DNA of 22,511 nt from a virus. How positions within the stretch are numbered: position 1 is the stretch's first letter; each line of letters begins with the position of its first letter. This document shows, one piece after another, positions 1-6,117 of the stretch. The stretch covers positions 1 to 22,511 of IMG/VR virus record IMGVR_UViG_3300032173_000577. One strand, given 5' to 3'. The notes beneath the pieces are model-generated. The model saw only the letters and a program-made list of their open reading frames with translations, was not told the DNA's origin and searched no databases. A program made the translations under genes and the position numbers.

Positions 1-257
1 CTTTTCCCAATGACCGCCCCTTCTCCAATGTCCGCCCCTTCTTCGATAACAGCCCACTCTCCAATAGTAGCCCCTACTTCAATGATAGCCCACTCTCTAA
101 TGACAGCCTCTTCTCCAATGACAGCCTCTTCTCCAATGAGCGCCCCGTTTCCAATGGTAGCCCGTTTCCCAATGGTAGCCCCTTCTTCAATGACCGCCCC
201 TTCTCCAATGACCGCCCCTTCTTCAATGACAGCCCCTTCTCCAATGACAGCGCCATC
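1..257. repeat. Degenerate 18-bp tandem repeat encoding the hexapeptides
   Basis: On the + strand units resembling CCAATGACCGCCCCTTCT follow each other without spacers from the left edge to about 257. The 18-bp period equals six codons of the minus-strand gene, and most differences between units are single bases. The repeat continues past the window edge. Confidence 0.8.
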
Positions 258-302
258 GGGTATTAGTATTTTCTTGCCATCATAATTGATATATACTTTC
301 AT
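1..302 (-). CDS. Hexapeptide-repeat (left-handed beta-helix) protein, 3' end outside window
   Basis: At least 100 residues are visible and the frame is still open at the left edge. After an N-terminal strand (MKVYINYDGKKILIPDG) the protein is an unbroken run of about 14 six-residue units of the form A-[VTIL]-I-[GE]-x-x, for example AVIGEG, AVIEEG, ATIGKR, ALIGEE. This is the hexapeptide pattern of left-handed beta-helix proteins; three units make one coil, so four to five coils are visible. The family includes acyltransferases, but no catalytic His loop is seen in this part, so enzyme activity is not supported; a structural or fibre role is equally possible. The ATG at 302 has only a weak purine-rich stretch (AAGAAGATGAAG) upstream; a GTG directly before it is an alternative start. 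It is the last gene of the leftward series, 15 bp after a 46-residue gene. The units are unusually alike at the DNA level, which suggests recent expansion. Confidence 0.75.
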   Translation of the reverse strand, partial: MKVYINYDGKKILIPDGAVIGEGAVIEEGAVIGEGAVIEEGATIGKRATIGNGALIGEEAVIGEEAVIREWAIIEVGATIGEWAVIEEGADIGEGAVIGK

Positions 303-317
303 CACTTCATCTTCTTT

Positions 318-458
318 CTAGTTCTTCATCCATTTGCTTTCTCCTTTTTTTAGTCTAGCTATTTCGCCGATGGTTAGTTCTGCTGCCTGACTTGCCATCT
401 TAGTCAAGCATGCGAAAACATCCTTTGCTTTACCTGTGATTTTGATTATTTGTAGCAT
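318..458 (-). CDS. Small hypothetical protein, 46 aa
   Basis: A 46-residue protein (begins MLQIIKITGKAKDVFACLTK) with an excellent ribosome binding site, AAGGAGGTGAATA directly before the ATG at 458. It is basic at the C-terminus, has one Cys and a predicted amphipathic helical middle, and no membrane segment. I do not recognise a family. The GGAGG of this gene follows the stop codon of a tiny upstream frame (473-559) and its own stop lies 15 bp before the hexapeptide-repeat start, so it is probably co-transcribed with both. The strong ribosome binding site is the main evidence that it is real. Confidence 0.6.
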   Translation of the reverse strand: MLQIIKITGKAKDVFACLTKMASQAAELTIGEIARLKKGESKWMKN

Positions 459-472
459 TATTCACCTCCTTT

Positions 473-559
473 TTACCTACGGTCATGCGACCACGTTCCC
501 GGCCTGGCCGCACGTTCTCTCCACTCCCGGACTGCGCCACAACGAGCGCACCGCTGCAT
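473..559 (-). CDS. Possible 28-aa CxxC protein
   Basis: A 28-residue frame (MQRCARCGAVREWRERAARP and eight more residues) with one CxxC and many Arg, reminiscent of half a zinc finger. The frame is open further upstream (about 13 more codons) but offers no ATG, GTG or TTG there, and no clear Shine-Dalgarno precedes the ATG at 559. The DNA here is much richer in G+C than its neighbours. Its stop codon is immediately followed by the ribosome binding site of the next gene. Existence as a gene is uncertain. Confidence 0.3.
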   Translation of the reverse strand: MQRCARCGAVREWRERAARPGTWSHDRR

Positions 560-596
560 GTATATGCCAGTACGCGCTTGCTTGTGTGTACCGTAT

Positions 597-686
597 CTAT
601 TTATAAAAAAGAATAATCAAAAGTGGTATTAGAATAATATAAGCAATAGTTAGTCGTAATATAAGATCAATCACAATATCTAACAT
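597..686 (-). CDS. 29-aa single-pass membrane peptide
   Basis: The peptide is almost entirely one hydrophobic segment: after MLDIVIDLILR comes a run LTIAYIILIPLLIILF ending YK. A GGAGG sits 7 bases before the ATG at 686, a good initiation site. Such peptides occur near phage lysis genes and in small toxin families, but length and hydrophobicity alone do not assign a function. It lies 160 bp after the 116-residue gene and just downstream of a strong inverted repeat. Confidence 0.55.
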   Translation of the reverse strand: MLDIVIDLILRLTIAYIILIPLLIILFYK

Positions 687-751
687 TTTTTAGCCTCCGT
701 TTATTCAGAAAGTCTAGAACTTCCATCTGCGCTCCTGTTCAGCTCAGGCTT

Positions 752-830
752 CCCTGCCAGCCTTTATCCAATTGTGAATAATCCATTCTCGCTACTGAGA
801 GATTATTGCCCTTTCAAGTGGCTGGCAGGG
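752..830 (-). ncRNA. Candidate structured RNA: nested stems in intergenic region
   Basis: Between the small membrane peptide and the 116-residue gene lies a nested set of perfect complements: outer stem 752-762 with 820-830 (CCCTGCCAGCC/GGCTGGCAGGG, 11 bp), inner stem 777-783 with 801-807 (AATAATC/GATTATT) and an apical stem 787-790 with 797-800 (TCTC/GAGA). No U-tract follows on either strand, so a simple terminator is unlikely. I do not recognise a known RNA family. The rest of 687-846 contains only two very short frames (15 and 19 codons). Confidence 0.4.
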
Positions 831-846
831 CTTGCTGGCTCGGGGC

Positions 847-1197
847 CTACGAGGCGGGATAAGCGACAAAGTATTTAATGTCATTGAAGTCACCGCCAGT
901 CCAGAACTGCACTATTGCGCAGTCTGAGACTGGTTTCACATTGAGGTCAATGTCACATATCGCTTTATCGCCATACACATAATGCCCACCAAGATTCAAC
1001 TTGATGAGCTTAACATCGCTATCCCAGTAGCGGGATAGCGCGCTTAGCGTGTTATCGCGCCAGCGCCTAGCTAAACCAGCCCCTCCAGGGGCTGGTTTAG
1101 GATTGCAATCAGCTATAAATGGCTTTAGCTCTTTGACGCTGTCTGCATACGACAGCGCCTTGTGTATTTTTAGATTTGTAAAATTTAACACTTTCAT
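847..1197 (-). CDS. Hypothetical phage protein, 116 aa
   Basis: A 116-residue protein beginning MKVLNFTNLKIHKAL, with AGGAGG seven bases before its ATG, so expression is likely. No signal peptide, membrane segment or recognisable domain. The central part (NPKPAPGGAGLARRWRD) is Pro/Gly/Ala/Arg rich and is encoded by DNA containing two perfect hairpins (1017-1040 and 1071-1100), while the flanks look like an ordinary mixed alpha/beta protein. It follows the 61-residue gene by 23 bp and probably shares the promoter at 1434-1463. The function is unknown. Confidence 0.6.
   Translation of the reverse strand: MKVLNFTNLKIHKALSYADSVKELKPFIADCNPKPAPGGAGLARRWRDNTLSALSRYWDSDVKLIKLNLGGHYVYGDKAICDIDLNVKPVSDCAIVQFWTGGDFNDIKYFVAYPAS
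1017..1040. repeat. Perfect 9-bp inverted repeat inside a CDS
   Basis: CGCTATCCC (1017-1025), six-base loop, GGGATAGCG (1032-1040). It lies within the 116-residue coding sequence. Confidence 0.7.
1071..1100. repeat. Perfect 13-bp inverted repeat inside a CDS
   Basis: CTAAACCAGCCCC (1071-1083), loop TCCA, GGGGCTGGTTTAG (1088-1100). A very stable stem-loop within coding DNA; no U-tract follows on either strand. Confidence 0.8.
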
Positions 1198-1220
1198 TTT
1201 TGTTCCTCCTTTTTACTGAT

Positions 1221-1406
1221 TTACTGAAGCCGGGCGGGGCTTTCTTCATAATACTCGTGTACGCCCCACGCCTCTTGCTCTTTTACCAGGGTGCAGCTGA
1301 CTCTGCACCCACAGGGTAACGTTACTGTAACGTTACCCTTTACAGGCTCAGGAAATTCTACTTCGGCGGTTGCTTTGTGATTTGTGCAGAAAATGTTTTG
1401 CTTCAT
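1221..1406 (-). CDS. Small Cys-rich protein, 61 aa
   Basis: The start is taken at the ATG at 1406 because AAGGAGGAG lies six bases upstream; a longer frame to 1463 would begin inside the promoter described below. The 61-residue product has C7, H10, C32, C34 and C38 (CTNHK and LPCGCRVSC), a possible small metal site, and an acidic C-terminus. No family recognised. It is the first gene after a consensus promoter, with the 116-residue gene 23 bp downstream. Its coding DNA contains two perfect palindromes (1289-1310 and 1314-1338), so part of the sequence may be constrained as DNA or RNA as well as protein. Confidence 0.55.
   Translation of the reverse strand: MKQNIFCTNHKATAEVEFPEPVKGNVTVTLPCGCRVSCTLVKEQEAWGVHEYYEESPARLQ
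1289..1310. repeat. Perfect 8-bp inverted repeat
   Basis: GGGTGCAG (1289-1296), six-base loop, CTGCACCC (1303-1310), inside the 61-residue gene and 3 bp from the next palindrome. Confidence 0.7.
1314..1338. repeat. 25-bp perfect palindrome: two GTAACGTTAC units
   Basis: GGGTAACGTTAC (1314-1325), a central T, then its exact complement GTAACGTTACCC (1327-1338). It is also a tandem pair of the self-palindromic decamer GTAACGTTAC (1316-1325 and 1327-1336). This doubly symmetric form resembles a protein binding site rather than a terminator, but no binding protein is identified here. Confidence 0.75.
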
Positions 1407-1433
1407 TTCTCTCCTCCTTTTCTTTCTACTTAA

Positions 1434-1463
1434 ACTATACCACCCATTGCCTATGCTTGTCAA
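1434..1463 (-). promoter_or_regulatory. Sigma-70-type promoter for the left-end small genes
   Basis: On the minus strand TTGACA (1458-1463), 18-bp spacer, TATAGT (1434-1439). The expected transcription start near 1427 is about 20 bases before the start codon at 1406 and leaves the AAGGAGG in the leader. It would drive the 61- and 116-residue genes and perhaps the tiny genes beyond. Confidence 0.75.
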
Positions 1464-1531
1464 TACCCAAAAAATCCATTGGCGGGCAATGGGGGTAAGT
1501 TATCAGCTATAAGAGCTCTTTTTTAAGGGTG

Positions 1532-1600
1532 TTACACGGATATATCTCTTGTTTTCTCGTGTTTTCTCGTGTTTTCGCTATGTTATCCGTTTCCGTGTAA
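1532..1600. repeat. Inverted repeat enclosing short tandem repeats, non-coding
   Basis: TTACACGGA (1532-1540) and TCCGTGTAA (1592-1600) are perfect complements around a 51-base interior. A second arm TATCCGT (1584-1590) can pair with ACGGATA (1536-1542), giving an alternative fold. The interior holds a 10-bp tandem repeat GTTTTCTCGT at 1551-1560 and 1561-1570 and a partial third copy. The 1464-1634 interval has no gene; it separates the tail/holin series from the promoter at 1434-1463, so it could be an operator region, terminator-like element or recombination/replication site. Confidence 0.6.
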
Positions 1601-1634
1601 ATTTTTAGGCTATGCTGGGGAGTAGTCAATAAAT

Positions 1635-1880
1635 TTATCTAGCTAACAGGTTCCAGAGACCTGCGCCTAATACGCCTGAACCAGCCAATATCCCTATTAG
1701 TATCCACACTGTTTTAGATAGCCTTCCCACGCGATGATTAAGCTCGTAGTAATTTTTCTTTATATCTTTTATCTCGCCAATCAAGCCTTTATCATCGCTG
1801 TTGGGCGCTCCCAGGAGTACTGTTTTGATGATGGTAACTTCATTATGTATCTCTCGGATGAGTTCCTCTTGTGTTTGCAT
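1635..1880 (-). CDS. Holin-like / XhlA-like membrane protein, 81 aa
   Basis: The 81-residue product has an N-terminal charged helix likely to be a coiled coil (residues 1-52, with heptad-like Ile/Leu spacing) followed by one hydrophobic segment (about residues 58-76, TVWILIGILAGSGVLGAG) and a short basic end. This layout matches small phage proteins of the XhlA/haemolysin type placed after the tail genes and often next to holin and lysin genes. No lysin is visible in the window, so the lysis role is inferred from layout and position only. The ribosome binding site before the ATG at 1880 is weak (GAGAGTCGGAAA), and the gene follows the baseplate-type gene by 31 bp. Confidence 0.55.
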   Translation of the reverse strand: MQTQEELIREIHNEVTIIKTVLLGAPNSDDKGLIGEIKDIKKNYYELNHRVGRLSKTVWILIGILAGSGVLGAGLWNLLAR

Positions 1881-1911
1881 TTTCCGACTCTCTTATTTTA
1901 TCAATCCTTGC

Positions 1912-3036
1912 TTATTGCCCCCTCCGCTCTAATTTATCTATCGCTACTAGTAATGTTACCAGATCACGAGAGTAATCGCCAACCTCAATATCTACTTCTT
2001 CCTGCAATCCGCCCAGCATCCGGAGCGTTAAAGAGCGGATTAAATAATAACCATCTAGGTGCCTCATTCTATCGGTGATTTTTACCTTCTGCCCTACGAC
2101 TAATCCTTCTTGCCACAATTTCAAATTACCCTTTATATTTTCAAAAGCCGATTCTGCAAGAATGGCATCCCCAACCAGGTTAGCCCACGCCACTGTATTG
2201 ATAGTGCCATCGCTGTACAGAAAGTCGTGCCACTCATTATACTTTGTATAAGAATCATTATCAGAACGGGTAACTTTGATTGGCACACTGGTATCCCCAA
2301 CCACGGTAACCCTGTTCTTCAGCCGGGCGGCATCCTCCACCCACCCTGTCATTTGATAAGCCTGCAGAGTGGTCAGTGATGGCTGGTCGCTTAACTGAAA
2401 TGGAGCTTCATCAGTCTGAGGGGTAAAGTAGTGAAGTTTCTTGTCATAATCAATATAGAATGCCTTGCTGTACATATCTGCCAACATCTGTAAGGCTTCC
2501 ATCAAATAAATGTCGGGGAACTCTATGGAGGCAACATTGGTTGTACCGACCACATAGGTTGTAGTATCAATCTCATTCCAGTAAGTCGCAAATAAATCAG
2601 CTATGATTTGGGCTTCGGTCTGATTTGTATAAGTTTTGTTGACTAAAATAGAATTAAGGCGACTGTTATAATCCTGACATTGACAGTTGTAAATCTTCCT
2701 CAGTCCGTCAGTCTTCTGCTCTATTATAGCCACATAGCCGGCAAAGAATTTATCTAAATAAGTTGAGTTACCCCCCATACATGGGGAGAGAATAATAGCA
2801 GCATTTTCGTATGGAGTTGCCCCTCTATTTATCTCTATCAGGTCCCTGGCCATTACTCTGGTATAACCACCATATGCAGGGTTTAAAGTTATAGCATAAG
2901 AAGCATCCTCTTCCCATTCCTCCCCTTCTATATCTACAGTTGCCGTAGATACTTTCTGGGACATCTGGGACTGGAGGCTCAAGCTATCCTCATATAGCTG
3001 GACTGGTGAGCCGTTTATTTTAACTTCAGGTCTCAT
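1912..3036 (-). CDS. Tail tip / baseplate hub-type protein
   Basis: A 374-residue protein without membrane segments. Its layout fits a phage tail hub protein: N-terminal beta strands defining an axis (KINGSPVQLYEDSLSLQSQM), a middle with repeated YxxxF/aromatic strands and a helix pair resembling the GpD/gp27-like fold (DYNSRLNSILVNKTYTNQT onwards), and a C-terminal module with LxLxxGQKVKI (EGLVVGQKVKITDRM), a phrase common in tail hub and late-control D type proteins. It would sit at the distal end of the tail tube and hold the fibre proteins. Its ATG overlaps the stop codon of the preceding gene (ATGA at 3033-3036), indicating translational coupling. Exact family not certain. Confidence 0.6.
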   Translation of the reverse strand: MRPEVKINGSPVQLYEDSLSLQSQMSQKVSTATVDIEGEEWEEDASYAITLNPAYGGYTRVMARDLIEINRGATPYENAAIILSPCMGGNSTYLDKFFAGYVAIIEQKTDGLRKIYNCQCQDYNSRLNSILVNKTYTNQTEAQIIADLFATYWNEIDTTTYVVGTTNVASIEFPDIYLMEALQMLADMYSKAFYIDYDKKLHYFTPQTDEAPFQLSDQPSLTTLQAYQMTGWVEDAARLKNRVTVVGDTSVPIKVTRSDNDSYTKYNEWHDFLYSDGTINTVAWANLVGDAILAESAFENIKGNLKLWQEGLVVGQKVKITDRMRHLDGYYLIRSLTLRMLGGLQEEVDIEVGDYSRDLVTLLVAIDKLERRGQ

Positions 3037-3278
3037 AGACTTTCCAGCCTCTTTATTCTAGCCTCTAGAGTATCTATCTCGGCTAATAAATCCCTCACAG
3101 GCTCAGGAACAATAGTCTCTGGCTTAATAAACTTTGTTCCATCCCAGGTATCACCAGGAGAACCGTCTTTAGCATCAGCTAATTGGCAATCATCGGGTGG
3201 TTTCCAGTTAGCTTTTGCCTCAATTTCTATAACATTTACAACACGTCCGTCAGATTGTCTTATTATTGCTTTTCTCAT
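3033..3278 (-). CDS. Small tail-associated protein with C-terminal coiled coil, 81 aa
   Basis: The 81-residue protein starts MRKAIIRQSDGRVVNVIEI, a beta hairpin form often seen in small phage proteins beside fibre genes; GSPGDTWDGTKFIKP follows and a short helix at residues 63-81 (RDLLAEIDTLEARIKRLESL) has heptad leucines. AGGAG lies upstream of the ATG at 3278. It sits between the glycine-rich adhesin gene and the hub-type gene and overlaps the latter by four bases. A role as fibre connector or assembly helper is possible but not shown. Confidence 0.6.
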   Translation of the reverse strand: MRKAIIRQSDGRVVNVIEIEAKANWKPPDDCQLADAKDGSPGDTWDGTKFIKPETIVPEPVRDLLAEIDTLEARIKRLESL

Positions 3279-3317
3279 ATTGCTTTTCTCCTACGCAAAG
3301 GCTGGACACACATTTAA

Positions 3318-4634
3318 TTACCAAGAATACACTCTTACTTCACCACTTCCTCCTACTCCTCCATTACCACCTGTTGTAGTGCCTCCAGCTCCACCTCCTC
3401 CTCCACCTCCTGGTGCTCCACCGTTTCCTCCTGCTCCACCAGTTCCACTATCCTGACCCCCACCTCCTCCACCGCCTTTTCCACAGAATTCATAATTACT
3501 GGCACCACCAGCACCTCCTGCTCCGCCTGTTCCACCATTTACAGCACCAGCAGTTCCACCACCTCCCACTGTATAAGAATTAACATTTCCTCCAGCCGCA
3601 CCAGCGGTTTCAACATTATCAGTGCCTACTCCACCAGCACCTCCTCCAGCGCCACCGCCGTATAATGAACTACCGCCTTTTGAACCAGCTCCTCCGTTTG
3701 TTTCACCACCTCCCCCACCCGCACCACCATATTCAGATGAGTAACCACTTGCACCAGCGGCGCCACCTGTTGCACCACCGCCAGCTAATTCATTACCAGT
3801 AGTTGTTCCACAACTAGGTAGCCCTCCTGCTCCGCCTACTCCACCAGCACCTGCAGTTCCACCACCACCACCTCCGGTAGTGGTAATAGCTGTTCCTCCC
3901 CCACCACCATAAGCTATAAGAAGTGAACCAAAGGAGGTATTTCCACCCACCCCACCGTTTGACCCGGATGTAGCACTACCTCCAGCCCCCCCTGTTCCTC
4001 CAGCACCAATCGTTACGGTTTCTGTATCACCACACGTTGAAGCTGGCACCACTTTTATTGCGTAAGCACCTCCGCCTCCTCCAGCTCCACCTCTTCTGGC
4101 TGTGCCAGCATTACCACCAGTACCTCCCCCTCCACCTCCGCCAGCTCCAACACATACAATTAAAACATGAGTCATTCCAGCGGGTTTAGTCCAGGTGCCC
4201 GAAGTGGTAAAACGCTGGAAGTTGGGGGAAGCACCAGGCGCAGCCGCCCATTCGGGGTCATCAGCTCCCTGCTTCAAGTAATGGCCTGCTGTGCCTTTGG
4301 GCAATCTCATAAGAACTGAAGCTCCCCGATACAGCATATCCCCTCTTGTAGTCGCTATCTCTTCTATCGACGGCGCAACATACATCCAGCTCCTATGATT
4401 ATCATAATAACAAGATACATAGTATTCCCCAGCGGGCACGCCAGTCCACCTGAAAGCTCCATCGCCACCGTAATTGGTTCCTGTCGTTATTGTAGAGCCT
4501 TGCTGTCCGCTTCCGGGTTCATCCTGGTCAAATACTGGCGGTGTACCACTAAATACTGATTTCTGCCAGAGTTTGCATGTGGCACCGTTCTGCGGTTTAC
4601 CATTATAAATAAAAGTTCCATTTATTTCTCCCAC
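3318..4634 (-). CDS. Glycine-rich tail fibre / receptor-binding adhesin
   Basis: A 438-residue protein. Residues 1-90 look like a beta-sandwich attachment domain; residues about 98-130 carry LYRGASVLMRLPKGTAGHYL, a phrase common in tail fibre proteins; residues about 140-160 (FTTSGTWTKPAGMTHVLIV) form the usual lead-in to a glycine-rich tip. From about 160 to 430 the chain is mostly Gly with Ala, Thr and Ser, including blocks of up to seven Gly separated by short aromatic or charged loops, as in the polyglycine-II adhesins (phage S16 gp38 type). It should bind the host surface. Start is GTG at 4634, four bases after the tape measure stop, with a G-rich stretch (AGGGGGT) upstream. The Gly loops make this a likely site of rapid host-range change. 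Confidence 0.8.
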   Translation of the reverse strand: MGEINGTFIYNGKPQNGATCKLWQKSVFSGTPPVFDQDEPGSGQQGSTITTGTNYGGDGAFRWTGVPAGEYYVSCYYDNHRSWMYVAPSIEEIATTRGDMLYRGASVLMRLPKGTAGHYLKQGADDPEWAAAPGASPNFQRFTTSGTWTKPAGMTHVLIVCVGAGGGGGGGTGGNAGTARRGGAGGGGGAYAIKVVPASTCGDTETVTIGAGGTGGAGGSATSGSNGGVGGNTSFGSLLIAYGGGGGTAITTTGGGGGGTAGAGGVGGAGGLPSCGTTTGNELAGGGATGGAAGASGYSSEYGGAGGGGGETNGGAGSKGGSSLYGGGAGGGAGGVGTDNVETAGAAGGNVNSYTVGGGGTAGAVNGGTGGAGGAGGASNYEFCGKGGGGGGGQDSGTGGAGGNGGAPGGGGGGGAGGTTTGGNGGVGGSGEVRVYSW

Positions 4635-4635
4635 T

Positions 4636-6117
4636 TTATGCTACCCCCTGTAATCGTATTCTATTCATCATTCTTCTTTCAACCCGTGTTGTAATCAATT
4701 CCCCATCTAAATAAACTGGTATTGTTATATTAGCATTGGTTGGTATAACTGTCTCACCTCTATGTAGATATGCTAAACCTGTCTCCCTGACTATGCCCCC
4801 CTTCTGATATGACTGAAGTCTGGTCGACAGTTGTGCTGCTTGTTGAGCGGCAAATCCAGCCTCTTCCACTCTACCTGCGGCTGCCGCTTCTTCTGCACGA
4901 CGCTCCCACTCTTCCGCTTCTTTCACAGCGGCAGCACGGTGGGCGGCATCATAGAATGGCGCACTCACTGCTGGTTGTTCTGAGGCGCTTCTGGCAGCGG
5001 CAAATGCTGCTTCCATTGCTCGTGTTAATTCTTTAGTTGCTTCAGTCTGCGCCTCAATTTGCTCTGTAGTTCCAGCAACACTTGTCATTAATGCCTCTTG
5101 ATCCTTGGCCGAGTCTTTTGTAGTAGCAATTTGCTCCGTTTCTCTTGATGCCAGCTGTTGTATACCAAAAGCGAGCATACCTATAGCGGCCGCAGAAGCT
5201 ATAGCAATCGGTATCCCATATCCAGTAGCTGCAACCGCGGCAATAGTAGCCGTTACCTGTGCCCATAGGGCTGTTACTATTGCTATCAGGCTGGGAAGTA
5301 GTGTTAACATAAAAGCCTTTGCCAGAAGCGTGATTCCACCAATCAAAGCTATTATCCCGGTAGCGCCTACCAGTACTGTAATTGCCCGCATCAAAGCTGG
5401 ATGTGCATCTGTCCAGGCCTTGATTCCCTGGACAACATCATTTAGATTCTTAATCAGTGGAGTAAAGATTGGCAGCAATACGGCACCAATTGCTTCCTTA
5501 AGGTCATCGATGTTATTCTGTAATAGCTCAAATTGCCCTTTCATACTTTTACCATATGCATCAGCCTGCCCTGCCGATAGTCTTTGAATTTCGGCTAGAG
5601 CTTCAGTAGCCGTTGCCCCTTCTTTTAACACAATGCCATATCGGGATAGTGTCCCCATATTGCCAGCGTAAACTCTGGCCAGGATATCGGTGGCAGTCCC
5701 TAAGTCAATATCTTTCCAGCGAGCTAAATCCATAGCGATGGTAAGTAGATTCTGTGCCTGCGTGAGGTTGCCCGTTACTGTGATAAGGGATGATAGCGAT
5801 TCCCTCTGCTGGCCGTCAGCAAAAGCAGTTTTTTGTTGCTGTGTGTTAATCCACTTTTCCAGACTTCCCCTTACTCCATCATAGCTGATACCCATATTCC
5901 CCATTGCTGTTGATAGCTTTACAATGCCTGCCTCTTCTTCAGCAGCAGCTTTAGCTGTCAGAGCTAACGCCCCAGTAATGGCAGTTCCTGCAGCAACCAT
6001 TATGCCGCCAGCAATAGCCATCTGTTTAGTCGTCAATCCAACCTGTTTTTCCACATCCTGGAGGGTTTTACTGGCTTCGTCTTTAGCTCTGACAATTATT
6101 TCTAAAACATTTGCCAT
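4636..6117 (-). CDS. Tail tape measure protein
   Basis: A 493-residue protein that sets tail length and is carried inside the tube. The N-terminus (EIIVRAKDEASKTLQDVEKQ) is the usual coiled start; a hydrophobic region at about residues 240-325 (IIALIGGITLLAKAF and following) contains several possible membrane helices; an Ala/Glu-rich coiled coil spans about 345-440; the end carries YQKGGIVRETGLAYLHRGET, a standard tape measure C-terminal phrase. At about 0.15 nm per residue the tail would be roughly 75 nm, short for a siphovirus. The ATG shares a base with the stop of the frameshifted chaperone (TAATG at 6115-6119). Confidence 0.9.
   Translation of the reverse strand: MANVLEIIVRAKDEASKTLQDVEKQVGLTTKQMAIAGGIMVAAGTAITGALALTAKAAAEEEAGIVKLSTAMGNMGISYDGVRGSLEKWINTQQQKTAFADGQQRESLSSLITVTGNLTQAQNLLTIAMDLARWKDIDLGTATDILARVYAGNMGTLSRYGIVLKEGATATEALAEIQRLSAGQADAYGKSMKGQFELLQNNIDDLKEAIGAVLLPIFTPLIKNLNDVVQGIKAWTDAHPALMRAITVLVGATGIIALIGGITLLAKAFMLTLLPSLIAIVTALWAQVTATIAAVAATGYGIPIAIASAAAIGMLAFGIQQLASRETEQIATTKDSAKDQEALMTSVAGTTEQIEAQTEATKELTRAMEAAFAAARSASEQPAVSAPFYDAAHRAAAVKEAEEWERRAEEAAAAGRVEEAGFAAQQAAQLSTRLQSYQKGGIVRETGLAYLHRGETVIPTNANITIPVYLDGELITTRVERRMMNRIRLQGVA

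Noticed and set aside
10-285. 91-residue + strand frame rich in Met, Thr, Ala, Pro and Ser
   Set aside because: It is the antisense of the hexapeptide repeat; the minus frame has a family pattern and the + frame has no ribosome binding site.
667-726. 19-residue frame MEVLDFLNKRRLKNVRYCD with AGGAG upstream
   Set aside because: Too short to support as a gene; it could be a leader peptide overlapping the 29-residue gene start, but nothing else supports it.
1221-1463. 80-residue version of the small Cys-rich gene
   Set aside because: Its first codons overlap the -35 and -10 boxes; the ATG at 1406 has the ribosome binding site.
1505-1526. AAGAGCTCTT palindrome followed by T residues on the + strand
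   Set aside because: The stem is only five base pairs and no + strand gene ends there.
1531-1600. CRISPR-like short repeat array
   Set aside because: The repeats are 10 bp, adjacent and without spacers.
3353-3538. 61-residue Glu/Val-rich frame within the glycine-rich gene
   Set aside because: Low-complexity shadow caused by GGN repeats in another frame.
5105-5587. 160-residue + strand frame over the tape measure gene
   Set aside because: Ala/Ile-rich antisense shadow, no ribosome binding site or domain. Unlike the intein case there is no promoter or motif.
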